Assembly (NCBI RefSeq): GCF_026625605.1
Contig: NZ_CP113054.1
Span: forward strand, 186,001-250,000
Length of the DNA stretch: 64,000 bases
Origin: Luteolibacter sp. SL250
GTDB lineage: Bacteria; Verrucomicrobiota; Verrucomicrobiia; Verrucomicrobiales; Akkermansiaceae
Reading direction: 5' to 3'
Shown: piece by piece, positions 16,550-25,491 of the stretch
Numbering within the stretch: position 1 is the stretch's first letter
Layout of the letters: the number at the start of each line of letters is the position of its first letter
The notes under the pieces: model-generated
What the model saw: only the letters and a program-made list of their open reading frames with translations
Told to the model about the DNA's origin: nothing
Database searches by the model: none
Position numbers and translations under genes: made by a program

Positions 16550-17800
16550 ATGAAAAAGTATCTTCTCCCTCTGATCCCCCTGCTCGCCGCGGGCCAGGCA
16601 TTCGCCCAAGCCCGTCCGCTTTTCAATGGCAAGGACCTCACGGGTTGGAAGGGTGAGGGCTACATCGTCGAGGACGGCGCGATCGTCGCCACCCCCAAGG
16701 CGCGGAACCTGGTGACGGAGGACACCTTCGCGAACTACGTGCTGGAGTTCGACTTCCAGCTCACACCGGGAGCGAACAACGGCCTGGGCATCAACTATCC
16801 GGGTGAGGGCGACGCCGCCTACACCGGGCTGGAGCTCCAGATCCTCGACGATACCGCGGAGAAGTACAAGGACCTGAAGGACGCCCAGTTCCACGGCTCC
16901 ATCTACCTTCTCGCCGCGGCGAAAAAGGGCAGCCTGAAACCCGTCGGCGAATGGAACCACCAGAAGGTGACCGTCACCCGCTCCAGCGTGGTGGTGGTGC
17001 TGAACGGCAATGAAATCCTCCGCCGCGACCTGGACGACCTTTCCCTCCGCAACCGGAAGCACAAGGGCGCCCAGCGCATCGCCGGGCACATCGCGTTCCT
17101 CGGCCACGGCGACAAGGTTTCCTTCAAGAACATCACCATCGAGGAAATGCCGCTCGACGCGAACATCGCCGGAGTGACGGCAGCCGGGTTCAGCCAGATC
17201 TTCAATGGCAAGGACCTGGCCGGCTGGAAGCACGACCCGAACACCGCCAACTGGGCGGCGGTCAACGGCATCCTCAAGCACAACGGGAAAGCCGCGGAGA
17301 TCAAGGACCTGTGGACGGAGAAGGAATACGGTGACTTCCAGATGGCCTTCGACTGGCGCTGGACCGGCCGTGGCAACAAGAAAGCCCAGCCGGTGGTTCT
17401 GCCGGACGGCAACCACAAGGTGGGGCCGGACGGCCAGCCGGTGACCGAAGAGATCGAGGAAATGGACAGCGGCATCTACCTCCGCGGCTCCACGAAGGCC
17501 CAGGTCAACCTCTGGAACTGGAGCGTCGGCTCCGGCGAGGTCTATGGCTACCGGATGGACAAGTCCCAGCCGGAGGAAATCCGCGCGGGGGTCACCCCCA
17601 CGGTGAGAATGGACCGCCCGCAGGGCGAATGGAACCGCATGATGATCACGCTGAAGGGAGACGTCCTCACCGTCCTGCTCAACGGGCGGAAGGTCATCGA
17701 AGAAGCCCAGCTTCCCGGCATCCCCGCCAAAGGCCCCATCGGCCTGCAACACCACGGCCAGGCCATCGAGTTCGCGAACATCTGGGTGAAGGATCTGTGA
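16550..17800 (+). CDS. Secreted protein with two DUF1080 (3-keto-disaccharide hydrolase) domains
   Basis: The 416-residue protein has a signal peptide (MKKYLLPLIPLLAAGQAFA) and two tandem DUF1080 domains. The first starts LFNGKDLTGWKGEG near residue 24, the second IFNGKDLAGWKHDP near 219. The domain has a concanavalin-like fold and has been linked to hydrolysis of 3-keto-glycosides; it is greatly expanded in Planctomycetes and Verrucomicrobia. EMDSGIYLRG near residue 304 is typical of the active domain. Its place next to sialidase and GH16 genes supports a glycan-degradation role. Confidence 0.92.
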   Translation: MKKYLLPLIPLLAAGQAFAQARPLFNGKDLTGWKGEGYIVEDGAIVATPKARNLVTEDTFANYVLEFDFQLTPGANNGLGINYPGEGDAAYTGLELQILDDTAEKYKDLKDAQFHGSIYLLAAAKKGSLKPVGEWNHQKVTVTRSSVVVVLNGNEILRRDLDDLSLRNRKHKGAQRIAGHIAFLGHGDKVSFKNITIEEMPLDANIAGVTAAGFSQIFNGKDLAGWKHDPNTANWAAVNGILKHNGKAAEIKDLWTEKEYGDFQMAFDWRWTGRGNKKAQPVVLPDGNHKVGPDGQPVTEEIEEMDSGIYLRGSTKAQVNLWNWSVGSGEVYGYRMDKSQPEEIRAGVTPTVRMDRPQGEWNRMMITLKGDVLTVLLNGRKVIEEAQLPGIPAKGPIGLQHHGQAIEFANIWVKDL

Positions 17801-17805
17801 ACTGA

Positions 17806-18156
17806 ATGAGAAGGACGGCGCAGTCGGTTTTTCTGGGACTGGTGCTGCCGTCCTCCATCCATTTCTACCTGATTCTCGGGCTCTTCGCTGCCGGAGGCGG
17901 GAAGTTCCCGCTGACCCCGGATGGCTGGGAGGCCATGGTCGATTTCGGGACCTCCCTGCTGCTGCTGATCGCGCCTGTGACCCTGGCGTTGATGGTCCTC
18001 TGCTTCATCTTCGGGATCCTGCATCTGTTCGCCGTGCTGCGTGTGGCCTCGGAGTTCCGGACCGCTCGCAGCCAGTTTCTCATCGGAATTCTGAATCCAT
18101 CTTTCGGAATCCTCGCATCCATCCTTTTCATCATCTGCTGCCATCTGATTCCCTGA
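17806..18156 (+). CDS. Small membrane protein of unknown function
   Basis: The 116-residue protein has about three hydrophobic segments: SVFLGLVLPSSIHFYLILGLF, TSLLLLIAPVTLALMVLCFIF and FLIGILNPSFGILASILFIIC. I do not recognise a family. It begins 5 bases after the DUF1080 stop and ends 10 bases before folC, so it is probably transcribed with them. Coding is supported by the tight spacing and clean membrane pattern. Confidence 0.65.
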   Translation: MRRTAQSVFLGLVLPSSIHFYLILGLFAAGGGKFPLTPDGWEAMVDFGTSLLLLIAPVTLALMVLCFIFGILHLFAVLRVASEFRTARSQFLIGILNPSFGILASILFIICCHLIP

Positions 18157-18166
18157 CCGCGACCTG

Positions 18167-19387
18167 ATGAACTACGTCGAATCGATCGCCTGGCTCTTCT
18201 CGACCCAGATGTTCGGCATCAAGCTGGGGCTGGAAGGCCCGCGCCGCCTGCTGAAGGAATACCTGGCCCACCCGGCCCACGGAGTGACGGTCATCCACGT
18301 GGCAGGCACCAACGGCAAGGGCAGCACCTGCGCGATGATCGACAGCATCGCCCGCTCCAGCGGGAAGCGGACCGGCCTGTTCACCTCCCCGCATCTCATC
18401 GACTACCGGGAGCGGATCAAAGTGTCCGGCGTGGACATCCCGGAAGAGGCGTGCGCGGACATGCTGACCGAACTGCGCGGCCTCTGCGAACGCCTGGAAA
18501 CGCACCCGACCTTTTTCGAGATCACGCTCGCGCTGGCGATGCGCTGGTTCCGGGAGCGGGAGTGCGAGGTGATCATCCTGGAAACGGGCATGGGCGGACG
18601 GCTCGATGCGACCACCGCCGTTCAGGCGGACATCGCCGTCATCACCCCCATCGGCCTCGACCACACGCAATGGCTGGGCGATACGCTGGAACTGGTAGCG
18701 GCGGAGAAGGCGGGCATTTTCGTCCCCGGCAAGCCCGCCGTTTCATCCCCGCAGGATCCCGCCGCCCGCCGCGTGCTGGAGGTGGAGGCGAACGAATCCC
18801 GCAGCCCGCTGGAGTTCGTGACCGAGCCGCTGCTCGGCTACGGCGTCGCCCTGCCGGGAGAGCACCAGAAATGGAACGCCGCACTGGCCGTCGCCGCCCT
18901 TTTCAAATGCGGCCTGCCCCTGAATTCCGACATCATCCGCCATGGCCTCGCCAGCGTCCGCTGGCCCGGACGCTTCGAGCGGTTCGAAGTCGATGGCCGG
19001 GCCGTCATCCTCGACGGCGCGCACAATCCCCACGCCGCCAGGGTGCTGGTGGAAACGTGGGATGCGGAGTTTCCGGACCAGAAAGCGGCACTCGTTTTCA
19101 GCGCGGTTTCCTCAAAGGACATCGCGGGCATCCTGGCCCCCATCGCACCCCTCGCTTCGGAAATCTTCATCTGCCCGGTCGATACCCCGCGCGCCACCCC
19201 CGTGGAGGAAATCGCCGCAGCCCTGCCAGAAGGCGCTTCTCCGCACCGTCTGTTCCCGGATTTCCCGAGCGCCTTCGCTGCCGCAAAGGAAAGCGGGCCG
19301 ACAGTGCTCGTCGCCGGTTCCCTCTTCCTCGTCGGGGATGCCCGCGCCGTCCTGACCGGAGGCACGTTCCAGGGTTGCACGCAGTGA
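18167..19387 (+). CDS. folC: Folylpolyglutamate synthase / dihydrofolate synthase
   Basis: The 406-residue Mur-ligase-family enzyme has the ATP-binding P-loop HVAGTNGKGSTCA at residues 44-56. TSPHLIDYRERI near 79 and ETGMGGRLDATTAV near 139 are FolC signatures, and the glutamate-ligase C-terminal domain includes DGAHNPHAARVL near 283. It adds glutamates to folates and may also make dihydrofolate from dihydropteroate. The length is slightly below the usual 420-430, with no sign of truncation. folD, another folate gene, is at 48434. Confidence 0.95.
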   Translation: MNYVESIAWLFSTQMFGIKLGLEGPRRLLKEYLAHPAHGVTVIHVAGTNGKGSTCAMIDSIARSSGKRTGLFTSPHLIDYRERIKVSGVDIPEEACADMLTELRGLCERLETHPTFFEITLALAMRWFRERECEVIILETGMGGRLDATTAVQADIAVITPIGLDHTQWLGDTLELVAAEKAGIFVPGKPAVSSPQDPAARRVLEVEANESRSPLEFVTEPLLGYGVALPGEHQKWNAALAVAALFKCGLPLNSDIIRHGLASVRWPGRFERFEVDGRAVILDGAHNPHAARVLVETWDAEFPDQKAALVFSAVSSKDIAGILAPIAPLASEIFICPVDTPRATPVEEIAAALPEGASPHRLFPDFPSAFAAAKESGPTVLVAGSLFLVGDARAVLTGGTFQGCTQ

Positions 19388-19600
19388 GTCTCCTGAAAAT
19401 CTCCTGAGATTCCGGCCTATCCTCGGCTCAGGCCGAAATCCATCCACTATCGCCCCAATGATTCTCTGATTTCCTCCCAAGAACAGCCCATGGACGGATT
19501 TTCATCCAATTCCCTGGACCGGCGGACCGCTTCAGCAATTCCAGTATGGTTCCCTGGCTGACGCCAATCCTTACCGCTTGGAGAGCGTGCCGATCATCAC

Positions 19601-19640
19601 CAAAACAAAACCGGGAGGCAGGCCCGCAGGCCCCCTCCCG
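19601..19640 (-). terminator. Rho-independent terminator of recA
   Basis: Read on the minus strand, a GC-rich hairpin (GGGAGG...CCTCCC arms with internal GCCTGC/GCAGGC-like pairing) is followed by TTTTGTTTTGG. It begins about 30 bases after the recA stop. The rest of 19388-19600 contains no gene or repeat that I can recognise. Confidence 0.7.
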
Positions 19641-19668
19641 TCCGGGAACGCGAACTCCTCGGAAATCC

Positions 19669-20712
19669 TTACCTCTTCTTCCGCGTTTCGAGGCCTTCCT
19701 TCACCTTCTCCTCAATGTCGGCATAGATGGCGGCATCCGACTTGAGGAGTTCTTTGGCGGCGTCCCGGCCCTGGGCGAGCTGGGTGCCGTTGTAGCTGAA
19801 CCAGGAACCGCGCTTCTGGACGATGTCCATCTCCAGCGCGAGGTCGAGCAGGGAGCCAGTGGAGGAAATGCCCTCGTTGTACATGATGTCGAACTCGGCC
19901 TCGGTGAAGGGCGGGGCGACCTTGTTTTTGACGACCTTGATCTTGGTCCGGCTGCCGGTCACGGTGCCATCGGTGGCCTTGATCTGGGCGATGCGGCGGA
20001 TGTCGATCCGGACGGAGGCGAAGAACTTGAGCGCACGGCCGCCGGGCGTGGTCTCCGGGTTGCCGAACATGACGCCGATCTTCTCGCGGATCTGGTTGGT
20101 GAAGATGCAGACGGTCTTTGCCTTGGAAATGAGGGCAGTGAGTTTCCGCATGGCGGCGCTCATCAGGCGGGCTTGGGCACCCACCGTGGAATCGCCGATC
20201 TCGCCGTCGAGTTCCTGCTTCGTCACCAAGGCGGCGACGGAGTCGAGGACGATGACGTCGATGGCATTCGAGCGGACGAGGGCCTCGCAGATCTGGAGGG
20301 CTTCCTCACCGGAAGATGGCTGGGAAACGAGGAGGTCATCCAGGTTCACGCCCAGCTTCTTGGCATACTGCGGATCAAGGGCGTGCTCGACGTCGATGAA
20401 GGCGGCCAGACCACCCTTTTTCTGGGCCTGGGCGATGGCGGTGAGGGTCAGGGTCGTCTTACCGGAGGACTCCGGGCCGAACACTTCGATGATCCGGCCA
20501 CGAGGGAAGCCACCGACGCCCAGCGCACGGTCGATCAGCAGGTTGCCGGTGGGGATGACATCCACATCCACGCGGTGCTCATCACCCATGCGCATGATGG
20601 CCGCTTCGCCGAACTCCTTCTGGATGTTGGAGATCGCCAGATCCAGGTTGCGTTTGCGGGCTTCGGCGAGTTTGTCGGAAACGGAGTCGTCTGGAGTGAT
20701 GCGTGCGGCCAT
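19669..20712 (-). CDS. recA: Recombinase RecA
   Basis: The 347-residue protein is full length for RecA. The Walker A motif is GPESSGKT at 79-86, and Walker B lies around [10 protein letters not shown] near 146. [14 protein letters not shown] near 223 and GVSPxG-equivalent loop residues are present. RecA forms filaments on single-stranded DNA, drives homologous recombination and triggers LexA self-cleavage. A perfect TGTTC-N4-GAACA palindrome lies 63-76 bases upstream of the start, indicating SOS control, and a strong terminator follows. Confidence 0.98.
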   Translation of the reverse strand: MAARITPDDSVSDKLAEARKRNLDLAISNIQKEFGEAAIMRMGDEHRVDVDVIPTGNLLIDRALGVGGFPRGRIIEVFGPESSGKTTLTLTAIAQAQKKGGLAAFIDVEHALDPQYAKKLGVNLDDLLVSQPSSGEEALQICEALVRSNAIDVIVLDSVAALVTKQELDGEIGDSTVGAQARLMSAAMRKLTALISKAKTVCIFTNQIREKIGVMFGNPETTPGGRALKFFASVRIDIRRIAQIKATDGTVTGSRTKIKVVKNKVAPPFTEAEFDIMYNEGISSTGSLLDLALEMDIVQKRGSWFSYNGTQLAQGRDAAKELLKSDAAIYADIEEKVKEGLETRKKR

Positions 20713-20774
20713 ATGGGAGTGTGGTGAGTTGGAATACCGATGACCGGTCTAGGTGTTCACCGCAAGCAAAAAGA

Positions 20775-20788
20775 TGTTCACGCGAACA
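20775..20788 (-). promoter_or_regulatory. LexA (SOS) box upstream of recA
   Basis: TGTTC-ACGC-GAACA is a perfect inverted repeat. TGTTC-N4-GAACA is the LexA target motif reported for Verrucomicrobia. It lies where a recA promoter is expected; a degenerate half-match (TGTTCACCGCAAGC) is closer to the gene, near 20754. The divergent TPM gene begins 94 bases to the other side, so its expression could also be affected. Confidence 0.75.
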
Positions 20789-20881
20789 AAAATGATAATT
20801 CGCCATAAAAATGCGGAATGAAGTCTCCCGCTTGAGCGCGGGCTTGCCAAATGGCCGGGTCCGGAGGAATGATCGGACCAC

Positions 20882-21655
20882 GTGAACACTTGGCGGCGGT
20901 GGCTTCTATTGATCGGGTTCTGGATGGGATCGTTGCTCTGCGGAGCCGGCCAGACATTCACCATGCCCGGCGGCGAGGACACGGTGGGCCCTCCGCCCGC
21001 GGATGGGCTGGTGGATCATGCGGGGTTGGGACACCGGAATCCGGCACTGGTGGCGAAGCTGAGGGAAGGCATCCGGCAACTGCGGGATGACCATGGATTC
21101 CAACTTTATATCCTGCTGGAGTCCGTCCTCGTGTCCGGGGATCCCCAGTTGCTGGCCAGCCGCCTGAGGAGGAGCTGGATCCCGAAAGGGGACGGGATGG
21201 TGCTGGTGTTCGAAATGGACACGCGCAGCCTCGGCATCGGCCAGAGTTTCGAACAGGAGGCGGATCCCACGAAAGCACCCGCCGGGCAGGTTCCGTCGTA
21301 TGAGACGAACCTGATCCTGGAAAAGGCCAAGACGAATGTGAATGCGGCTTCCGCGGAGCTGATGCTGGATACTTTCGCATCCCAGGTGGTGGACGGCTAC
21401 AACGGGTATTTCCTCCGCAAGAACCAGCCGGTGTCCCGGGACCGGTCGGTCAAAATGGGCCTCATCATCGTGGGCGGCGCCGCCGCGCTGGCGCTGCTCG
21501 GACTCATGGCGGCATTGCTGGTGCACCGCTCCGACAGCCGCGGGGGCGGGAGATGCTTTTATTTCCCTGACGTCCAGGCTTCCGAGCGGCTGGGCGCGCC
21601 TTACGGCGGCGGGGAGGTCAGTTCCCGCCGGTTTGGGACGGGCGGGCGATCCTGA
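20882..21655 (+). CDS. TPM-domain membrane protein
   Basis: The 257-residue product from a GTG start has a signal/anchor (WLLLIGFWMGSLLCGAG), a TPM domain at about 40-165 (VDHAGLGHRNPALVAKLREG; GDGMVLVFEMDTRSLGIG) and a C-terminal membrane span at about 193-212 (GLIIVGGAAALALLGLMAAL). TPM domains occur in the photosystem II repair protein Psb32 and in bacterial membrane proteins of uncertain function. The 3' end overlaps the convergent DUF2062 gene by 38 bases. Confidence 0.75.
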   Translation: MNTWRRWLLLIGFWMGSLLCGAGQTFTMPGGEDTVGPPPADGLVDHAGLGHRNPALVAKLREGIRQLRDDHGFQLYILLESVLVSGDPQLLASRLRRSWIPKGDGMVLVFEMDTRSLGIGQSFEQEADPTKAPAGQVPSYETNLILEKAKTNVNAASAELMLDTFASQVVDGYNGYFLRKNQPVSRDRSVKMGLIIVGGAAALALLGLMAALLVHRSDSRGGGRCFYFPDVQASERLGAPYGGGEVSSRRFGTGGRS

Positions 21656-22178
21656 CCGGCTTGTGGCGCAGCGCCGGCAGATGGTGCGGCATGAGCGCGG
21701 AGAACAGATGGACGAGCGGGTAGGAGATCAACGAGAGGATCACGCCGGAAGCGATGACTCCCAGGATGATGGTGGCGGCGCTCACAAGCCCCACACCGGG
21801 GACCTTGAAGTGGCCGGGAATGATATCGTCCGGCAGCGGGAGCAAATGGTACAACCAGGAGCCGAGCTTCACCTGGGCGGCCCAGATGGGCAGATTGGTG
21901 AACGGATTGCTCACAAAGCAGGCCGCCATCGCAAAGGGGACGTTCGCCTTCGCCCGCATGGCGATGATCGCCGAGAGGATCGCCTGCGGGATCATCGGGA
22001 TCATCGAGAAGAAAAGTCCGATGGCCAGGCCGTTGGCCACGGTGTCCCGGCACGGCACCCACAGTTCCCGGGCGAAGAGCGGCTTCGTCATGCTCCGCCA
22101 CCACGGACGGTGGCGCAGCTTCCTGTGCCGCAACGCGCGGAAGGCGCTGCGGACCAGTTTCAGATAGCGTTTCTTCAT
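21618..22178 (-). CDS. DUF2062 family membrane protein
   Basis: The 186-residue protein starts with a basic cytoplasmic segment (KKRYLKLVRSAFRALRHRKLRHRP). Family motifs are GLAIGLFFSMIPMIPQ near 49 and FVSNPFTNLPIWAAQVKLG near 87-105, with two further spans toward the C-terminus. Its function is unknown; members are often near envelope genes, here uppP. The C-terminal codons overlap the TPM gene on the other strand. Confidence 0.88.
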   Translation of the reverse strand: MKKRYLKLVRSAFRALRHRKLRHRPWWRSMTKPLFARELWVPCRDTVANGLAIGLFFSMIPMIPQAILSAIIAMRAKANVPFAMAACFVSNPFTNLPIWAAQVKLGSWLYHLLPLPDDIIPGHFKVPGVGLVSAATIILGVIASGVILSLISYPLVHLFSALMPHHLPALRHKPVRIARPSQTGGN

Positions 22179-22279
22179 CGGTGAGGGAGCGGGCGCGGGA
22201 AGGTTCGTCGGGTTCGCCTTTGAATCAACCGCAAATGCCTTGCCGGGGGTGTTTTCTGCCCGCAGGTTCGGCGCGGCTT

Positions 22280-23167
22280 ATGGAACCTTGGCAAGCTTTC
22301 GTCCTCGGCGTGATCGAAGGGATCACGGAATACCTCCCGATCAGTTCAACGGGGCATTTGTTGCTGGCGCAGCATTTCATGGGGATCGGGACGGCGGGGG
22401 CGATGGACAAGGCGGCGGCGGACGCGTTCGCCATCTGCATCCAGGGCGGTGCGATCCTGGCGGTGCTGGGCCTCTACTTCAAAAGAACGCTGCAGATGGC
22501 CATGGGCTTTCTCGGAAAAGACCCCGAGGGCCTCCGGCTGGCGTTCAACATCCTGGCAGGCTTCCTCCCCGCCGCCGTGCTGGGCATGCTGTTCAACGAC
22601 TGGATCGAGGAAAAACTCTTCTCCCCCTGGCCGATCACCGCGGCACTCTTCGTCGGTGGCGTGGCGATCCTGCTGGTATCCTTCCGCAACCGGAAGGAAG
22701 CCGTGGGCAAGGGCAGGGAGCTGCTGGACCTGACGTGGAAGATGGCACTGGTCATCGGCCTACTGCAGTGCGTGGCGATGTGGCCGGGAACGAGCCGCAG
22801 CCTCATGACCATCGTCGGCGGCCTGCTGGTGGGCCTGTCCCTGCGCGCGGCGGTGGAGTATTCCTTCCTGTTGGGCGTGCTGACCCTGACGGCGGCCACC
22901 GTGAAAAAGGCCATCTGGCCGGTCTCCGGCGAGGGCATCCCCGCGCAATATGACACGCTTTTCGGTGGCTCCATGCTGATGCACAGCCAATATGGCACGC
23001 TGGCGCTGGTGATCGGCATCGTCTCCGCGGCGGTCGCCGCAGCCCTGGCCGTGAAATGGCTGGTCAGCTACTTGCAGAAGCACGGCCTGGCGGTCTTCGG
23101 CTGGTACCGCATCGCACTCGGCATCGTCGTCGGCGCATTGTTCGCGACCGGGCTGCTGGCGGTTTGA
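22280..23167 (+). CDS. uppP: Undecaprenyl-diphosphatase UppP/BacA
   Basis: The 295-residue polytopic membrane enzyme starts at the ATG of MEPWQAFVLG; the frame is open further upstream without conserved residues. Active-site motifs are EGITEYLPISSTGHL at 13-27 and PGTSRS at 169-174. It dephosphorylates undecaprenyl pyrophosphate to recycle the lipid carrier for peptidoglycan, and gives bacitracin tolerance when abundant. A 112-base gap separates it from the divergent DUF2062 start at 22178. Confidence 0.97.
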   Translation: MEPWQAFVLGVIEGITEYLPISSTGHLLLAQHFMGIGTAGAMDKAAADAFAICIQGGAILAVLGLYFKRTLQMAMGFLGKDPEGLRLAFNILAGFLPAAVLGMLFNDWIEEKLFSPWPITAALFVGGVAILLVSFRNRKEAVGKGRELLDLTWKMALVIGLLQCVAMWPGTSRSLMTIVGGLLVGLSLRAAVEYSFLLGVLTLTAATVKKAIWPVSGEGIPAQYDTLFGGSMLMHSQYGTLALVIGIVSAAVAAALAVKWLVSYLQKHGLAVFGWYRIALGIVVGALFATGLLAV

Positions 23168-23220
23168 TGGCGGGGAGGAATTTCCCTGACTTGTGCCCCG
23201 CAAAGGATTAGGGTGACGAC

Positions 23221-23436
23221 ATGAGCTTGGCCCAAGTGCTTGAAGAACTTCCGACCCTCACCGTTGCGGAAAGGCAGATGTTGGTTCTCCGCGCGATGGA
23301 GTTGGATGATTCCGGCCTTGCTCCGGAGGATGAGCGGTTGGTGCTCTCCAGACTGGAGGATCACCGGCGCGATCCTTCTTCGGCGATCCCGTTTGAGCAA
23401 ATGAAGTCGTTGCTCCGGGAGGAATTCAAGCGATGA
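23221..23436 (+). CDS. Addiction-module antitoxin
   Basis: The 71-residue protein matches the short 'addiction module component' type: an N-terminal LAQVLEELPTLTVAERQMLVLRA helix pair and an acidic C-terminus (LSRLEDHRRDPSSAIPFEQM). The ATG of the toxin gene overlaps its stop by 4 bases (ATGA). It probably neutralises and co-represses with the toxin. Base composition is somewhat less GC-rich than the neighbours. Confidence 0.8.
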   Translation: MSLAQVLEELPTLTVAERQMLVLRAMELDDSGLAPEDERLVLSRLEDHRRDPSSAIPFEQMKSLLREEFKR

Positions 23437-23744
23437 GCTGGATGGTGGAATTCCGTCCGGAGGTTCGGAGGGACGTCACCCAGGCGGCTCACTGGTATGA
23501 GTCGAGGGAGCCCGGGCTTGGCAACGACTTTATCGAAGAAATCTTCAAAGTTTGGGATGACATCTGCGAGTTTCCGCTGATTGGCGGGAAACGTCATTCA
23601 ACCTTGGATCTGCGATGGCGTTATCCCGCGAGATTCCCTTACCGCGTTATTTACACGGTGGATGAAGCAGCACGGGCGATTCTCGTCATCGCCGTGCTAC
23701 ATGCCGCACGGCACGATGATGGTTGGAGAAAACGGATTCGCTGA
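23433..23744 (+). CDS. RelE/ParE-family toxin
   Basis: The 103-residue protein has the ParE/RelE layout: VEFRPEVRRDVTQAAHWYE at the N-terminus, LDLRWRYPARFPYRVIYTVDE in the core and VIAVLHAARHDDGWRKR at the C-terminus. Such toxins either cut ribosome-bound mRNA or poison gyrase, and sequence alone does not say which. It is translationally coupled to the antitoxin and followed by a decayed lspA fragment. Confidence 0.82.
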   Translation: MSWMVEFRPEVRRDVTQAAHWYESREPGLGNDFIEEIFKVWDDICEFPLIGGKRHSTLDLRWRYPARFPYRVIYTVDEAARAILVIAVLHAARHDDGWRKRIR

Positions 23745-23790
23745 ACACCTGTTTTCAGCTCAACCCTCCTCCGCCTTCGCTTTCTTTTTC

Positions 23791-23886
23791 CTACGGGATG
23801 CCTGCGAAGAACAGGGTGGAGGCAGTGATGAAAATGCAGGCATCCGCCACGTTGAAGGGATGGCCACCAGTCGCCGCTGGCGGGGG
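23791..23886 (-). pseudogene. Decayed duplicate of the lspA 3' end
   Basis: The minus strand encodes PASGDWWPS, then a one-base insertion, then FNVADACIFITASTLFFAGI and a TAG stop. This mirrors residues 156-184 of the intact LspA at 24891-25478 (PASQGWWPSFNVADSCIFIAA...). Similarity continues weakly to about 23766. The fragment carries a catalytic-region NVAD motif but cannot be functional. It lies on the far side of the PEP-CTERM gene from the real lspA, so this gene is bracketed by lspA 3' sequence. Confidence 0.75.
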
Positions 23887-23914
23887 ATGCTGATCCAGCG
23901 GTGTCCCCGTCCCG

Positions 23915-24646
23915 TCACCTCTTCCTCCTGCCGCAGATGGCGAGCACCCCCAGCCCCACCAGCACCACGGAGGAAGGCTCCGGCACGGTGTAGTTGATGG
24001 TCAGCAGCGGACGGTAGGCCGGCGTGGCGTGATCGTCTGAACCGAACCGGATCAAGGTCGTGCTGCCAGACGCTTCCGAGTCGGGGGCGATGAGGATCAT
24101 CTGCAGGGGGGCATTCGCGTTCAGCGCGGCCTGGGCGGCCGCGATGAAGCTGGAGGAGGAACCGAATGTATGGGTAGCTCCGTCAACGACCGAACTGACC
24201 GTCGTGGTGGCCAAAATCCCGCCATAGTCCCCGCCGGGATTGCTCCACGCGGTCGGGCCGCTGGTTTCCCAGTTGATCCACTTGGCTTGGTTCTCGGAGA
24301 TGACGTTCGTCAGGCTGCCGTTGGGGGTGATCTGGTGGAGATTGATGGTGCCCACGGCGTTGCCACTCACAGCGGTCACCGTGAGGGAAATGCTGTCGAT
24401 GGTGGAACCCGAAGGGATGGAACTGAGATCATAGCCGAGCAATCCCCGGATCAGGCCGACGCCGCCGACCTGATTGCCAATGGCCAGAAGCGCCACGTTG
24501 CTGGATGAGTCATTGCTCCGGAAATCATAGGAAACATGCTCGTAGAATCCATCGGGGGAGACTCCCTGCTGGAATGACATGGTCGCGGCTGACAACGGCA
24601 GTGACAGCGCGGCTGACAATAGAATGAGGAAGAAAGGAGTTTTCAT
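23915..24646 (-). CDS. DNRLRE-like secreted protein with PEP-CTERM tail
   Basis: The 243-residue protein uses the ATG that starts a clear signal peptide (MKTPFFLILLSAALSLPLSA). The body has the pattern GLLGYDLSSIPSGSTIDSIS and a PTLTINY-like end (RPLLTINYT), as in the paralogue at 10748-11494. The C-terminus is VPEPSSVVLVGLGVLAICGRRKR, split here as a PEP motif, hydrophobic helix and basic tail. It should be sorted by an exosortase. A possible promoter is TTGACA at 24727-24732 on the minus strand with a weak -10. The 245 bases between its start and lspA hold no other gene that I can see. Confidence 0.85.
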   Translation of the reverse strand: MKTPFFLILLSAALSLPLSAATMSFQQGVSPDGFYEHVSYDFRSNDSSSNVALLAIGNQVGGVGLIRGLLGYDLSSIPSGSTIDSISLTVTAVSGNAVGTINLHQITPNGSLTNVISENQAKWINWETSGPTAWSNPGGDYGGILATTTVSSVVDGATHTFGSSSSFIAAAQAALNANAPLQMILIAPDSEASGSTTLIRFGSDDHATPAYRPLLTINYTVPEPSSVVLVGLGVLAICGRRKR

Positions 24647-24890
24647 ACAAACCGGGAAATTTTGTTTTTCTTTGTTTGTGTGGTTTTTTATTGGAAAAAG
24701 CGCATTAATCACGATTCCTTCCAAGCTGTCAAACTCCAAGTCAATCAGTCCGTAGCACGGTATCGCCTCATCGAAACGGGCATGCCCCCCTTGGAAAGGG
24801 ACCTTCATCAGATGCGCACGAAAGCTCAGGCGGACCGGCCTTTGCAGGCTCAGTCCGACACCACCGTGGGACGAACCTGCCGCCCCATCG

Positions 24891-25478
24891 TCAGCCCTCC
24901 ACGGCCTTCTTCCTCTTTTCCTCCCGGATGCCGGCGAAGAACAGGGTGAAAGCGGCGATGAAGATGCAGGAGTCCGCAACGTTGAAGGAGGGCCACCAGC
25001 CCTGGCTGGCCGGGACGATCTTTTCGTAGAACGGCAGCTTCACCGAGATGAAATCGACCACGTAGCCCTCGGACAGGCGCTGCCAGAAGGACCCGTTCTT
25101 GAACTCCTCCAGCAGGAATCCCTGGACCAGACGGTCGGTCAGATTGCCGAAGATGCCGCAGAGCAGGAGGGCCACCGCGACCTTGGACGCCGCGTTGTCG
25201 AAGACACCTTTCTTCCAGAAGATCCGGATCATCGTGAGCGCGATGACGGGCACACAAAGAAAGACGACCGGCGCCCAGGCCGTTCCGTTGCCGAAGCCGA
25301 AGGCGACGCCCTGGTTGTGCACCCGCACCCAGTGAAACACGTCCTTGATGACCTCCCACTGGTGGGCGTCGTATGACCACGGGGGCGCGAATTTCGCCAC
25401 CGTCCAGAACTTCGTGATCTGGTCGATCACGTAGAGCGGGAGGGTGACGAAGAGCAGGAGCTTGGTGAAGAAGGTCAT
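24891..25478 (-). CDS. lspA: Lipoprotein signal peptidase
   Basis: The 195-residue membrane aspartyl protease starts MTFFTKLLLF; the upstream in-frame extension overlaps the region before ileS and lacks conserved residues. Catalytic aspartates are D115 in GNLTDR and D169 in FNVADS, with the conserved VHNQGVAFGF at 53-62 and VDF at 141-143. It removes signal peptides from prolipoproteins after lipidation. It starts 13 bases after the ileS stop, the classical ileS-lspA arrangement. A frameshifted copy of its 3' end lies about 1 kb downstream. Confidence 0.96.
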   Translation of the reverse strand: MTFFTKLLLFVTLPLYVIDQITKFWTVAKFAPPWSYDAHQWEVIKDVFHWVRVHNQGVAFGFGNGTAWAPVVFLCVPVIALTMIRIFWKKGVFDNAASKVAVALLLCGIFGNLTDRLVQGFLLEEFKNGSFWQRLSEGYVVDFISVKLPFYEKIVPASQGWWPSFNVADSCIFIAAFTLFFAGIREEKRKKAVEG

Positions 25479-25491
25479 CGTTTCTTTTGGA

